Counted from the stretch's first letter, positions 37,200-46,382 are shown. The stretch is DNA of 64,000 nt from Gracilibacillus dipsosauri (GCF_003176895.1 NZ_QGTD01000008.1:310001-374000); one strand, 5' to 3'. The notes: generated from the letters alone by a model not told the origin. Translations and numbers: made by a program.

Positions 37200-38408
37200 A
37201 TGCAGTTATTTCCAAGTAAAAAACCTTCCATACCAGTAAGTAGAGATTTAAAGATATTACTGATTATCGGTGGTTTATACGCACTTTCCACTTTTATCTC
37301 CAACACATTTGTCAATGTGTTCTTATGGAAGCAATCAGGAGACTATATGGATATTGCCACCTATAACCTTTTTATTTATTTGCTACAACCAATCTCCTTT
37401 TTTGTCGCTGGCAAGTGTGTGAAGCATGTAGATCGGACACTGATTATTCGAATAGGTGTAATCTTTTTGTCCATTTTTTACATGGTGGTACTCCTTCTAG
37501 GAGAAAAAGCCGTTAATTATACTTATATGCTTGGCGCTATATTAGGAATTGGCTATGGCTTCTATTGGTTAGCTTACAATGTGTTAACCTTCGAGGTAAC
37601 AGAACCAGAAACACGAGACTTATTTAATGGGATACTTGGATCCTTACAATCCTTTGGTGGAATGGTCGGACCCTTACTTGCTGGCTATATCATCACACTG
37701 ATGGATAATTTCAAGGGATATAGCACGATTTTCTTTTTATCTTTTTTTCTTTTCTTTTTAGCGATTGTTTGTTCGTTTTATCTAAAGAAAAGAAAAGCAA
37801 CAGGTCGTTTCTTTATCCGTGAGGTTTTCAAAGAAAGGAAGCATAATACGAATTGGCGTAGTGTGCTATTCGCCCATCTTACACAGGGATCAAGAGAAGG
37901 ATTGTTTATTTTTATTATTACAATTTGGGTGTATATTGAAACAAATAGTGAGCTTTCGCTTGGTCTTTTCAATTTTTTGATCTCTCTTTGTTCCTTTATT
38001 AGCTATTACTTTGTCTCAAAGATGGTTAGCAGCAAAAAAAGAAAAGCAGCCATTTTCTATGGTGGTCTAGCTTTATATTTAGCCGTGTTACTTTTTGTGT
38101 TCCCAACCAGCTATGTCACCATTCTTCTCTATGGCGTCATCATAGGGATCAGTTTTCCATTATTTAATGTCCCATTTGTTTCTCTCACGTACGATATAAT
38201 CGGAAAATCTAAAAATGCTGGGAATTGGAGAGTAGAATATATTATTATTCGTGAGGTGTTCATTAATATCGGAAGGGTGCTTGCAATCATTGTCTTTATT
38301 GCTAGTGTCTCCTTATTAGATCCAATCCTCATTATTCCAGTATTAATGCTTGTTTTTGGCGGTGGTAATTTCCTTTCCTATTTCTTTATCAGAAAAACAT
38401 CAATTTAA
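37200..38408 (+). CDS. yqgE: MFS transporter, YqgE-like
   Basis: A 402-residue major facilitator protein with about twelve membrane helices in two halves and a basic loop near residue 195 (YLKKRKATGRF). It occupies the position of B. subtilis yqgE, before pbpA and pstS; the substrate is unknown. The ATG at 37200 (MQLFPSKK) follows GAGGTG by 7 nt. The in-frame ATG at 37185 lies upstream of that site. The leader carries a hairpin domain and an inverted repeat over the ribosome site, so expression may be controlled after initiation. Confidence 0.88.
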   Translation: MQLFPSKKPSIPVSRDLKILLIIGGLYALSTFISNTFVNVFLWKQSGDYMDIATYNLFIYLLQPISFFVAGKCVKHVDRTLIIRIGVIFLSIFYMVVLLLGEKAVNYTYMLGAILGIGYGFYWLAYNVLTFEVTEPETRDLFNGILGSLQSFGGMVGPLLAGYIITLMDNFKGYSTIFFLSFFLFFLAIVCSFYLKKRKATGRFFIREVFKERKHNTNWRSVLFAHLTQGSREGLFIFIITIWVYIETNSELSLGLFNFLISLCSFISYYFVSKMVSSKKRKAAIFYGGLALYLAVLLFVFPTSYVTILLYGVIIGISFPLFNVPFVSLTYDIIGKSKNAGNWRVEYIIIREVFINIGRVLAIIVFIASVSLLDPILIIPVLMLVFGGGNFLSYFFIRKTSI

Positions 38409-38428
38409 TTTTCCCAATTCTTCTTCCA

Positions 38429-38437
38429 TGCTATAAT
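38429..38437 (+). promoter_or_regulatory. Extended -10 promoter of pbpA
   Basis: TGCTATAAT (38429-38437) is a consensus extended -10. The -35 region (TTTTCC at 38409) is poor, as is common for this type. Confidence 0.65.
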
Positions 38438-38483
38438 AAGTAAGTATGCATTTGTCAGGATAAAATAGTAGAGGGGGAAGGAT

Positions 38484-40592
38484 ATGGGCAAATACTTAAA
38501 CTTTAGGCAAAAAAAGAAAAAAGTGAAAAAAAAGCGATCACAGCTACCACTACGTTTAAATATTTTATTCGTTAGTGTTTTCCTGATTTTTTCCTTATTA
38601 ATTGTCCAGCTTGGGGTTGTGCAAATTTTAAACGGGGAAGAAGCGCAACGAGAAATTGATCAAACAGAAAACACTCCTTCTGAAAAACCTGTGCCACGTG
38701 GGTTGATGTATGATCGAAACCATAACTTGATACTGGATAATAATCCAGTCAAATCCATTACGTATACACCACCCAAGCATGGTCAAACAGCAGATGAGAG
38801 ACTAAAGCTAGCGGAAGATTTAGCAGAATATATTACGATCATTAAAGATCAAGAAGAACTAAAAGAAGAAATAACAGAACGAGACAAAAAAGAATACTGG
38901 TATATTCAAAATACAGAAGAAGTCGCAGACCGCTTAACGGAAAAAGAAAAGGAGCTAGAAGGTGGAGACAAGTATCAGGCTGAATTGAATGCCATTACAG
39001 CAGATGATCTTGCCACAGTCGACTGGACTCCTGAGTTATTAAATATTATTGCAATTAAAAAGGAATTGGATCAAGCACATGAGTTATCCCCACATATTGT
39101 CGTAAACGAGGGGATAACAGATGAAGAATATGCAAAAGTTGCAGAACATCTGCATGATCTTCCAAATATTGATGCAACCATTGATTGGGAACGTGATAAT
39201 AACTATGAAGGAACATTAAGTGCATTTATCGGAAGTATCACGTCATCAGAAGAAGGGATACCGAGAGAGAATAGTGATTACTATTTAGCTAATGGCTACA
39301 CCTGGAATGATCGTGTCGGAACGAGTGGATTAGAACAGCAATATGAGCATGTACTAAGAGGAAGAAAAGAAAAAGTCCAATACACCACGAATAATGACGG
39401 AGAAGTAGTCGGCTCAGAAGTCGTTGTCGAAGGACAACGAGGCAAGGATCTTATATTAACAGTAGATATGGAGCTTCAACAACAGGTGGATAAGATCGTC
39501 GAAGAAGAGCTACGAACGGCTATTAACCATCCGGTTAATAATAATGGTTATTTAGAAGATGCAATGGCAGTTGTGATGAATCCACAGACAGGTGAGATCC
39601 TTGCAATGTCAGCTATAAGATATGATCGTGAAAATAAAGAATATGTAAATAATGCTTACCGTACAATTTATGATGCCCATGCTCCTGGTTCTGCTATTAA
39701 GGGAGCTACGATGCTGGCAGGCTATCAGAGTGGTGTGATAGATATCGGAACAAGATTAGATGATGGGGTAATAAAGATAAAAGGAACAAAAGAGAAAAGT
39801 TCATGGAAAAATCTTGGAGATAATATTTCTGATTTGTACGCACTAGAACAATCCTCCAACGTTTATATGATGAGAATCGCAATCAAAATGGCAGGTGCAA
39901 CGTATCGATATAATGAACCACTGTACAATTTTGATTATGGCGCGTTTGGAGAGTTGAGGAATTATTTTAAACAGTTTGGTTTAGGTGTCGAGACAGGGAT
40001 TGATATGCCGTTTGAAGCAACAGGTGTTACGGGATCGAATGGATTACCAGGTAATTTCCTCGACTTGTCGTTTGGGCAATTTGATACCTATACAACCATG
40101 CAATTAGCACAATATGTTTCTACGATTGCGAATGGTGGATACCGAATTAAACCACATCTCGTAAAAGAAATCAGAGAGCCATCAACAGAAGATGGAAAAT
40201 TAGGCTCTGTCTTGAAGACGATGGAGCCTGAGGTAATAAATCGTATTGAGATGGATGACAAATATATTGAACGTGTTCAGGAAGGCTTCCGTCTAGTATT
40301 TACACAGGGAACTGCACAAAGACTGTGGAAGGATGTTCCCTATGAAGTTGCGGGAAAAACAGGTACTGCAGAAAATCCTCAATACAAGGATGGAGAGTTA
40401 GTCGCAAATACAGAGAATTTATCTCTTGTTGGCTATAGTCCCGAAGAGAACCCAGAGGTAGCTTTTGCCGTAATCGTACCAAAAAACGGTACAGGTGCTG
40501 GTCAATATGAAATTAATCATAAGATAGGGAAACGTATTATTGAAGCATATTATGAAGGAAAATCTGCTGACGAAGACAACGAAGAAGAATAA
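38484..40592 (+). CDS. pbpA: Class B penicillin-binding protein (PbpA type)
   Basis: A cell-wall transpeptidase of the elongation type, related to B. subtilis PbpA/PbpH. The 702-residue protein has a short basic cytoplasmic N-terminus, one membrane helix (~25-47), a dimerisation/pedestal domain (~60-330) and a transpeptidase domain (~350-690). Its active-site motifs are SAIK (PGSAIKGAT, ~residue 400), SSN (EQSSNVY, ~460) and KTG (AGKTGTAE, ~625). The C-terminus is acidic (ADEDNEEE). ATG at 38484 follows AGGGGGAAGG. A strong terminator separates it from the pst genes. Confidence 0.94.
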   Translation: MGKYLNFRQKKKKVKKKRSQLPLRLNILFVSVFLIFSLLIVQLGVVQILNGEEAQREIDQTENTPSEKPVPRGLMYDRNHNLILDNNPVKSITYTPPKHGQTADERLKLAEDLAEYITIIKDQEELKEEITERDKKEYWYIQNTEEVADRLTEKEKELEGGDKYQAELNAITADDLATVDWTPELLNIIAIKKELDQAHELSPHIVVNEGITDEEYAKVAEHLHDLPNIDATIDWERDNNYEGTLSAFIGSITSSEEGIPRENSDYYLANGYTWNDRVGTSGLEQQYEHVLRGRKEKVQYTTNNDGEVVGSEVVVEGQRGKDLILTVDMELQQQVDKIVEEELRTAINHPVNNNGYLEDAMAVVMNPQTGEILAMSAIRYDRENKEYVNNAYRTIYDAHAPGSAIKGATMLAGYQSGVIDIGTRLDDGVIKIKGTKEKSSWKNLGDNISDLYALEQSSNVYMMRIAIKMAGATYRYNEPLYNFDYGAFGELRNYFKQFGLGVETGIDMPFEATGVTGSNGLPGNFLDLSFGQFDTYTTMQLAQYVSTIANGGYRIKPHLVKEIREPSTEDGKLGSVLKTMEPEVINRIEMDDKYIERVQEGFRLVFTQGTAQRLWKDVPYEVAGKTGTAENPQYKDGELVANTENLSLVGYSPEENPEVAFAVIVPKNGTGAGQYEINHKIGKRIIEAYYEGKSADEDNEEE

Positions 40593-40604
40593 ATATAATG
40601 ATAC

Positions 40605-40635
40605 AAAGCATATAGCCTCGGCTATATGCTTTTTT
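40605..40635 (+). terminator. Terminator after pbpA
   Basis: A perfect 12-bp stem (40605-40616 with 40621-40632), CTCG loop and T run. Confidence 0.88.
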
Positions 40636-40664
40636 CTATGAAAATTACCACATAATCTGTCGAA

Positions 40665-40718
40665 TTTACATAGTCTTTACAATTGCTTAATAGTGAATTA
40701 ATAGTTTTGCGTTACTAT
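40665..40718 (+). promoter_or_regulatory. Pho box and promoter of the pst operon
   Basis: TTTACA (40665), TTTACA (40676), TTAATA (40687) and TTAATA (40698) are four exact TT(A/C/T)A(C/T)A repeats, each 11 bp apart. A TACTAT -10 lies at 40713-40718, placing the array at about -60 to -22, where PhoP binds to activate pst in B. subtilis. Confidence 0.85.
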
Positions 40719-40771
40719 GTAGTAGAAGCAAGATCATAGCTTTTATAAAAACAATTGTAGGGGGAAAAACA

Positions 40772-41794
40772 ATGAGTAAATGGAAGTTAATGATGTTGGT
40801 AGCTGTCACTCTATTAACAGTAGGTTTGTTAGCTGCTTGTGGAAATGCTCCAGATGATGCGGGCTCAGATGAAAATAATGAAGCAAATGCATCAGAAAAT
40901 GGCGAAGGATCTGGTGACGAAGGCTCAGAAGATGGAGAGGTTTCTGGACCAGTCAATATTGATGGTTCTTCAACCGTTTTACCGATCATGGAATATTTAA
41001 CGTACGAATATAATCAAGAAAATCCAGAAGTAGAAACAGCACTTAATTCATCCGGTTCTGGTGGTGGATTTGAAAAATCTACTGTTGGTGAAATTGATTT
41101 AAGTAATGCTTCTCGTCCAATTAAAGATGAAGAAAAAGCCACTGCTGAAGAAAATGGCATTACCTTACATGAAATTGAATTAGCTTATGACGGTTTATCT
41201 GTAGTGGTAAGTCAAGAAAATGATTTTGTTGAAAACTTAACAATTGATCAATTAAAACAAATCTTCCTAGCGGATGGTGGAGCAACGAAATGGTCTGACA
41301 TTAACCCAGAATGGCCAGAAGAGGATATTGTTATTTATAGCCCAGGACACGATTCCGGAACGTTTGATTATTTCAATGAAGTAATCCTAGAAGAAAATCC
41401 TATGCGTGAAGGTGAAAATGTCACACTATCTGAAGATGACAACACATTAGTAACTGGTATTCAGAGTGATCCATACGCAATTGGTTACTTCGGTTATGCT
41501 TATTATGCAGAAAATCAAGATACATTAAAGGTACTTGGAATTGACAATGGTGATGGAAATCCTGTAAAGCCAACAGGTGATACAATTCAAGATGGTTCTT
41601 ACTCACCACTTTCTCGACCATTGTTCACATACGTAAATGTGGATTACATGAAAGAAAAGCCACAAGTGCTTGATTTTGTGAAATTCTCAATCGAAAATGC
41701 TGGTGCAGCTGCTGAGGAAGTAGGCTATGTTGCACTTCCAGATGAAAAGTACCAAGAGCAATTAACAGAGATCGAAGAATTAGCAGCAGAGTAA
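40772..41794 (+). CDS. pstS: Phosphate ABC transporter substrate-binding lipoprotein PstS
   Basis: PstS is the extracellular high-affinity phosphate receptor of the Pst importer. The 340-residue protein has a lipoprotein signal with lipobox LLAAC (Cys ~22), a low-complexity Gly/Glu/Asn linker (~24-52), and the periplasmic-binding-protein fold with phosphate-loop sequences DGSSTVLPI (~55) and SSGSGGGF (~90). The linker is very acidic, as is common in halotolerant species. ATG 40772 follows AGGGGG. A Pho box lies upstream and a stable hairpin follows the stop. Confidence 0.96.
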   Translation: MSKWKLMMLVAVTLLTVGLLAACGNAPDDAGSDENNEANASENGEGSGDEGSEDGEVSGPVNIDGSSTVLPIMEYLTYEYNQENPEVETALNSSGSGGGFEKSTVGEIDLSNASRPIKDEEKATAEENGITLHEIELAYDGLSVVVSQENDFVENLTIDQLKQIFLADGGATKWSDINPEWPEEDIVIYSPGHDSGTFDYFNEVILEENPMREGENVTLSEDDNTLVTGIQSDPYAIGYFGYAYYAENQDTLKVLGIDNGDGNPVKPTGDTIQDGSYSPLSRPLFTYVNVDYMKEKPQVLDFVKFSIENAGAAAEEVGYVALPDEKYQEQLTEIEELAAE

Positions 41795-41820
41795 GAATTG
41801 AAAAAGGCTAGTATATCAAA

Positions 41821-41858
41821 GGGACAGGTTCACAAGTAAATGACTTGTGGGCTGTCCC
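41821..41858 (+). other. Long hairpin between pstS and pstC
   Basis: GGGACAG (41821-41827) pairs with CTGTCCC (41852-41858), and inside it CACAAGT (41831-41837) pairs with ACTTGTG (41843-41849). No T run follows, so it is more likely an RNA-stabilising or processing element that raises pstS mRNA over pstCAB than a terminator. Confidence 0.65.
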
Positions 41859-41896
41859 ATAATCTTTGTGTGGTTTTTAAGAAAAGGGGAATTCAT

Positions 41897-42835
41897 GTGA
41901 ACAAGAAAGCAGAACAAAGTTATTCCGTTCAAGACATGATAAAGAAAAATAAACAAAAAAAGAATATCGGTAATTATTTTGAAAAAGGTATTCCATATTT
42001 TTTGTTGTTATGTGCAATCATATCTGTCATTACAACAATAGGAATTCTCTTCACCTTATTACGAGAATCCATTACCTTTTTCTCTAATGTGTCCTTGGTT
42101 GATTTTTATTTAGGAAGTGAATGGTCACCATGGACCGATCGATTTGGGGTAGCACCACTCATTATTGGAACACTTTTAATTACAGCTATAGCTATATGTG
42201 TAGCATTACCTATTGGACTTGCAGCATCGATTTATTTAAGTGAATATGCAAGTGATAGAACAAGAAAAATTATTAAGCCAATCCTGGAAATCTTAGCTGG
42301 TATTCCAACAGTTGTCTATGGCTTTTTCGCTTTAACATTTGTATCGCCTTTATTAGGCTCTGTTTTCACTGATATGAAAATATTTAATGCATTAAGTGCC
42401 GGAATTGTAGTAGGGATTATGATTATCCCGATGATTGCTTCCTTATCTGAGGATGCGATGAGCGCAGTACCGAAATCACTGAGAGAAGGTGCTTTGGGGT
42501 TAGGTGCCACGAGATTTGAGGTTGCTATGAAGGTCGTTCTACCAGCGGCTTTATCCGGTATTATAGCATCCGTTGTACTAGCGATATCTCGAGCTATTGG
42601 TGAGACGATGATTGTAACCATTGCTGCGGGTGCAACGCCTAACATGACCTTTGATCCGAGGCAATCGATTCAAACATTAACTGCCTTTATTGTGCAAGGG
42701 GCAACAGGAGATACCTCCTATCAATCGAATATTTATCTTAGTATTTATGCTGTAGGGTTTACGTTATTTATTTTCACCTTATTAATGAATATCCTGTCAC
42801 AGTATATTTCGAGAAGATTTAAGGAGGATTATTAA
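41897..42835 (+). CDS. pstC: Phosphate ABC transporter permease PstC
   Basis: PstC is one of the two permeases of the PstSCAB importer. The 312-residue protein has about six membrane helices and the ABC-permease coupling motif [20 protein letters not shown] (~195-215). I chose GTG 41897 ([10 protein letters not shown]) because AAGGGGA lies 6 nt before it; an earlier in-frame ATG would start within the preceding hairpin. The TAA stop shares its last A with the pstA start, indicating coupling. Confidence 0.94.
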   Translation: MNKKAEQSYSVQDMIKKNKQKKNIGNYFEKGIPYFLLLCAIISVITTIGILFTLLRESITFFSNVSLVDFYLGSEWSPWTDRFGVAPLIIGTLLITAIAICVALPIGLAASIYLSEYASDRTRKIIKPILEILAGIPTVVYGFFALTFVSPLLGSVFTDMKIFNALSAGIVVGIMIIPMIASLSEDAMSAVPKSLREGALGLGATRFEVAMKVVLPAALSGIIASVVLAISRAIGETMIVTIAAGATPNMTFDPRQSIQTLTAFIVQGATGDTSYQSNIYLSIYAVGFTLFIFTLLMNILSQYISRRFKEDY

Positions 42836-43704
42836 TGTCAACAAAAGTGAATTCCGCACAAATTAAAGGTAGAGTAGTAAGAAATAAAGCTTTTAAAAGC
42901 TTATTTATTGCAGCAACTTCCATTGCGTTAATTTTTTTAGCTTTACTCATTTATCGAATATTAAGTCAAGGAATTGACTATTTATCTATAGATTTCCTGC
43001 GAAATTACCCAGCACCATACATTGAAGAAGCTGGAATCTTTGCAGGGTTAATGGGATCGATCTTTTTGATCTCTATAACCGCGCCGGTCTCGATTATACT
43101 TGGTGTATCAACCGCATTGTATCTAGAGGAATATGCCAAGCAGAATCGTTTTACTCGGTTTATTCAAGTCAATGTACAAAATTTAGCAGGTGTACCATCG
43201 ATCGTATTTGGTTTACTTGGTTTAACCTTCTTTGTTTATATATTAGAACTAGGTTATTCGTTAATAGCTGGCGCATTAACGATGAGCCTCTTAGTTCTAC
43301 CTGTTATTGTAGTAGCTTCACAGGAAGCAATTCGTTCCGTACCGAAGGAATTAAGAGAGGCCTCCATAGGAATGGGGGCAACTAAGTGGCAAACGATATG
43401 GCGTATAGTACTGCCTGCTTCAATCCCGGGAATTTTAACTGGATCCATTCTTGCATTATCCAGAGCGATTGGTGAGACTGCTCCATTAATAATCGTGGGA
43501 GCTGCAGCCGCAATCTATACGATTCCAGATTCATTTTTCTCTAAATATACCGTTATGCCGATTCAAATTTGGAGTTGGACTTCGCGTCCACAAGAAGAAT
43601 GGCAATATGTTGCGGCAGCTGGGATTATCGTGTTGCTTATCATCTTACTATGCATGAATGCAATTGCCGTTTGGATCCGAAATAAATTTCAAAATAGATT
43701 TTAA
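42835..43704 (+). CDS. pstA: Phosphate ABC transporter permease PstA
   Basis: This is the second permease of the Pst system. The 289-residue product has six membrane helices, a basic N-terminus and the EAA-type loop EASIGMGATKWQTIWRIVLP (~178-197) that contacts PstB. The ATG overlaps the pstC stop by one base; AAGGAGG lies just before within pstC. pstB starts 17 nt after the stop. Confidence 0.95.
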   Translation: MSTKVNSAQIKGRVVRNKAFKSLFIAATSIALIFLALLIYRILSQGIDYLSIDFLRNYPAPYIEEAGIFAGLMGSIFLISITAPVSIILGVSTALYLEEYAKQNRFTRFIQVNVQNLAGVPSIVFGLLGLTFFVYILELGYSLIAGALTMSLLVLPVIVVASQEAIRSVPKELREASIGMGATKWQTIWRIVLPASIPGILTGSILALSRAIGETAPLIIVGAAAAIYTIPDSFFSKYTVMPIQIWSWTSRPQEEWQYVAAAGIIVLLIILLCMNAIAVWIRNKFQNRF

Positions 43705-43721
43705 GAAAAAGAGGGGTTTAG

Positions 43722-44495
43722 ATGACAACTAACACATTAAGTAAGCATGTCTTTTCCATCGAGGATTTTAATTTATGGTATGGAAATGATCAAGCGATTC
43801 ATCAAATAAATATGGAAATTCCAAGAAATGAAATTACTGCAGTGATCGGACCTTCAGGTTGTGGGAAATCGACACTACTAAAAACGTTAAACAGAATGAT
43901 TGAAACCATTCCTTCTGTTCATACTTCTGGAAGTATTAAATATAATAATCAAGAAATATTTGCTAAAAAGCAATTAGTAGAAGAGCTAAGAACACATGTA
44001 GGAATGGTCTTTCAAAAACCGAATCCATTTCCGAAATCCATTTATGAAAATGTTGCTTATGGTCCAAAGATCCATGGAATTAAAAAGAAAAAAGTATTAG
44101 ATGAAATTGTAGAGAAAAGCCTTCGCGGTGCGGCAATTTGGGACGAAGTAAAGGATCGACTTAATCAGAATGCGTACGGGTTATCTGGTGGACAGCAACA
44201 AAGAATTTGCATTGCTCGTTGTTTAGCAATTGAGCCTGACGTGATTCTAATGGATGAGCCTACATCTGCGTTAGACCCAATTTCTACTTTAAAAATTGAA
44301 GAATTAATTAAAGAATTGAAGAATGATTATACGATTGTGATTGTCACACATAATATGCAGCAAGCTGCCAGAATTTCTGATAAAACAGCATTTATGTTGA
44401 ATGGAGAATTAGTAGAGTTTTCCGATACAGATCAGTTGTTTTCCAATCCAAAAGACAAACGAACAGAAGACTACATCACGGGTCGTTTTGGTTAA
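43722..44495 (+). CDS. pstB: Phosphate ABC transporter ATP-binding protein PstB
   Basis: PstB is the ATPase that powers phosphate import. The 257-residue protein has Walker [10 protein letters not shown] (~residue 46), the Q loop FQKPNPFP, signature LSGGQQQR (~155), Walker B VILMDEP (~175) and the H-loop VTHNM. ATG 43722 follows AGAGGGG. It is the last gene of the pstSCAB unit; a terminator-like hairpin follows, and phoU begins about 190 nt later. Only one pstB copy is present here, whereas B. subtilis has two. Confidence 0.96.
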   Translation: MTTNTLSKHVFSIEDFNLWYGNDQAIHQINMEIPRNEITAVIGPSGCGKSTLLKTLNRMIETIPSVHTSGSIKYNNQEIFAKKQLVEELRTHVGMVFQKPNPFPKSIYENVAYGPKIHGIKKKKVLDEIVEKSLRGAAIWDEVKDRLNQNAYGLSGGQQQRICIARCLAIEPDVILMDEPTSALDPISTLKIEELIKELKNDYTIVIVTHNMQQAARISDKTAFMLNGELVEFSDTDQLFSNPKDKRTEDYITGRFG

Positions 44496-44508
44496 TAAAG
44501 AAAAATGA

Positions 44509-44543
44509 TCATTGGCAGGTATTATTGCCAATGACTCTTTTTT
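44509..44543 (+). terminator. Terminator after pstB
   Basis: A 9-bp stem TCATTGGCA/TGCCAATGA with 8-nt loop and T6 at 44538-44543. Confidence 0.75.
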
Positions 44544-44589
44544 AGCTCATCAGAATTTTATCACTGTCACAAGAAGTGGCTCGAAGACG

Positions 44590-44619
44590 ATACGGCTCTT
44601 CTGACGCCGTATTTTCTTT
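44590..44619 (+). terminator. Second hairpin before phoU
   Basis: ATACGGC (44590-44596) pairs with GCCGTAT (44606-44612), followed by a T-rich tail. It may be a back-up terminator or an attenuator of phoU. Confidence 0.5.
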
Positions 44620-44688
44620 ACACGAAAAATAAAACGCTTCACAAAAGCATAAGGATATAACGAGAAAAAAAGAGAGAGGGAGTGCAGT

Positions 44689-45348
44689 ATGGTAGGTAGA
44701 GAGAATTTTGAAGATAAATTAAAACAGGTAGAATCTCTTATTGTTCGATTTGCAAAAATGACACAAACACAACTGACAGACGCAGTGGAGGTGCTATATC
44801 AAAGTGATGTGGATCGAGCCCTTGCAGTGATCGAAAAGGATAAAGAATTAGATAAGCTAGATTTCGAAATTAATGAAACAGCAATTCTTCTTATTGCTAG
44901 GCAGCAACCAGTAGCAACAGATCTAAGAAGACTTGTCGTAGCATTGCGTATTTCATCTGATTTAGAAAGAATGGCTGATAATGCAAAGAATATCGCAAAG
45001 TCTACCATCCATTTAGGGAAAGATCATGGAATTAAAATTCATGATTCAGTAAAGGAAATGAAAGAAATTGCGATTAAAATGATTGATATTTCAATCATAG
45101 CTTATGAGAATGAAGACATTACTTTAGCAAGAAAATTATCAGAAATGGATGACGTAATTGATAATATGTATTCCACGATGCTAAGGGAATTATTAGAGGA
45201 GACAGCGACCAATCCACAGAAGATACAGCATATTATGCAAATGGCTTTTAGTGGTCGTTATGTGGAACGAATTGGGGATCATGCTACTAATATCGGGGAA
45301 GATGTTATGTATTTAGTAAAAGGGGAGTCAGCAGACTTAAACGAATAA
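44689..45348 (+). CDS. phoU: Phosphate signalling protein PhoU
   Basis: PhoU is a peripheral regulator that links Pst transport to phosphate signalling. The 219-residue protein is a pair of three-helix bundles, each with the metal-binding motif: DLERMADNAKNIAK (~residue 85) and YVERIGDHATNIGED (~190). ATG 44689 follows AGAGAGGGAG. Two hairpins separate it from pstB, so read-through may be limited; no clear own promoter is visible. The symporter at 33806 carries a second PhoU-like domain. Confidence 0.94.
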   Translation: MVGRENFEDKLKQVESLIVRFAKMTQTQLTDAVEVLYQSDVDRALAVIEKDKELDKLDFEINETAILLIARQQPVATDLRRLVVALRISSDLERMADNAKNIAKSTIHLGKDHGIKIHDSVKEMKEIAIKMIDISIIAYENEDITLARKLSEMDDVIDNMYSTMLRELLEETATNPQKIQHIMQMAFSGRYVERIGDHATNIGEDVMYLVKGESADLNE

Positions 45349-45356
45349 CGTTGAAA

Positions 45357-45387
45357 AGGAGGAGTACCTTAGCGGTTTACTCCTCCT
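45357..45387 (-). terminator. Hairpin terminator of yqzC
   Basis: AGGAGGAGTA (45357-45366) pairs with TACTCCTCCT (45378-45387). A T tract is present on the minus strand only. Confidence 0.6.
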
Positions 45388-45868
45388 CTTCTGTTCCAGT
45401 TAAATGATCGGCTATTTCTTCAGCAGTCATTTGATCACTTAACTCGAATTCGCCTACTTGTAGGCGTGTCGTTAATTCATTTTCTTGTAAGTATGTAATA
45501 AATTCGTCTTCTGATTCAATTAGTTCTAGCTCAAGGAGTTCGTCTACAATGTCTGGTACTGTCATTCCTGGTTCAACAGAAAATGAATGAGTAGTCACTT
45601 CCGTTTCTGTTTCTTCCTTCGCATCACTTTCTAATGTGTCTTGTTGATTCTCTAGCTGGTCTATTTCTTCTTCTAATTGAGTGACTTGATCTTCCATATC
45701 TTCTTTGTATACATAATAGCCTTCTGCTTCAAGCCTTGCTATTCGCTCACTTGCTGCAACATCTTCTGCTGGTTGGTCTTTTGGTAAACCCTCAATAAGG
45801 AAAACCACACCAATTATGATGGAGGCAGTCAAAAGGCCTGTCGAAAATGCTCTAACCATTTGCTTCAT
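45377..45868 (-). CDS. yqzC: YqzC-like membrane protein with MltG-type LysM-like domain
   Basis: The 163-residue protein has an N-terminal membrane helix (~8-26), an acidic coiled coil (~38-85) and a C-terminal domain (~95-155) with VEPGMTVPDIVDELLELELI and LQVGEFELSDQMTAEEIADHL. That domain resembles the small substrate-binding subdomain at the start of the endolytic transglycosylase MltG (YceG-like). The catalytic MltG domain is absent. B. subtilis has yqzC in this place after pst. ATG 45868 on the minus strand follows GAGGGAT. yqzD lies 21 nt upstream on the same strand. Confidence 0.8.
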   Translation of the reverse strand: MKQMVRAFSTGLLTASIIIGVVFLIEGLPKDQPAEDVAASERIARLEAEGYYVYKEDMEDQVTQLEEEIDQLENQQDTLESDAKEETETEVTTHSFSVEPGMTVPDIVDELLELELIESEDEFITYLQENELTTRLQVGEFELSDQMTAEEIADHLTGTEEEE

Positions 45869-45889
45869 TCTTATCCCTCATTCACACCA

Positions 45890-46225
45890 TTAAAGTTGAT
45901 TAATTACTGATCTAACATCAAATTCACTTATATTTAGTTCACGAGAAATGGATGGGATATCATATCCATTTACATATAAATTAGCTATTTTGTTATTCAT
46001 TGTGGATTCATTGGAATCCATGGAATGTTCCAATATATCATCATCCATTAAAAGTTCTTCTTCTAATATACTTATTTTTTTCTTCAACTGATAGGTCTCT
46101 TGCAACGAAGAAATGGAGAATTGCTCAAGCTGATCTTCAATCTGTTTAAAGCGATCATGCATAAAAAAAGACAATATCCATAAAATGACGCCAATTATGA
46201 TAAGACTAATTAAGACATAAAGCAT
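45890..46225 (-). CDS. yqzD: YqzD-like membrane protein with C-terminal helix-turn-helix
   Basis: The 111-residue protein has one N-terminal membrane helix (MLYVLISLIIIGVILWIL), a coiled-coil middle and a C-terminal helix-turn-helix-like segment (NKIANLYVNGYDIPSISREL, ~80-100). The position next to yqzC after the pst genes fits B. subtilis YqzD. ATG 46225 follows GGGGGGAAACT on the minus strand. A longer start at 46243 would overlap that site. Function is unknown. Confidence 0.78.
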   Translation of the reverse strand: MLYVLISLIIIGVILWILSFFMHDRFKQIEDQLEQFSISSLQETYQLKKKISILEEELLMDDDILEHSMDSNESTMNNKIANLYVNGYDIPSISRELNISEFDVRSVINQL

Positions 46226-46297
46226 AGTTTCCCCCCTAAACAATGATTCTCTCTACTAATAGTTATACCATAAGTGATAAGAGTTTGAAACATATAC

Positions 46298-46326
46298 TTG
46301 AAATTGTTTTAACTTTTTGCTATTAT
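46298..46326 (+). promoter_or_regulatory. Sigma-A promoter of rpmG
   Basis: TTGAAA (46298-46303), 17 bp, TATTAT (46321-46326). Confidence 0.75.
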
Positions 46327-46382
46327 TATCAGGTAGTAAATCGATAATAAGTGATTAGAGCAATATGTTTGGAGGGAAAACC

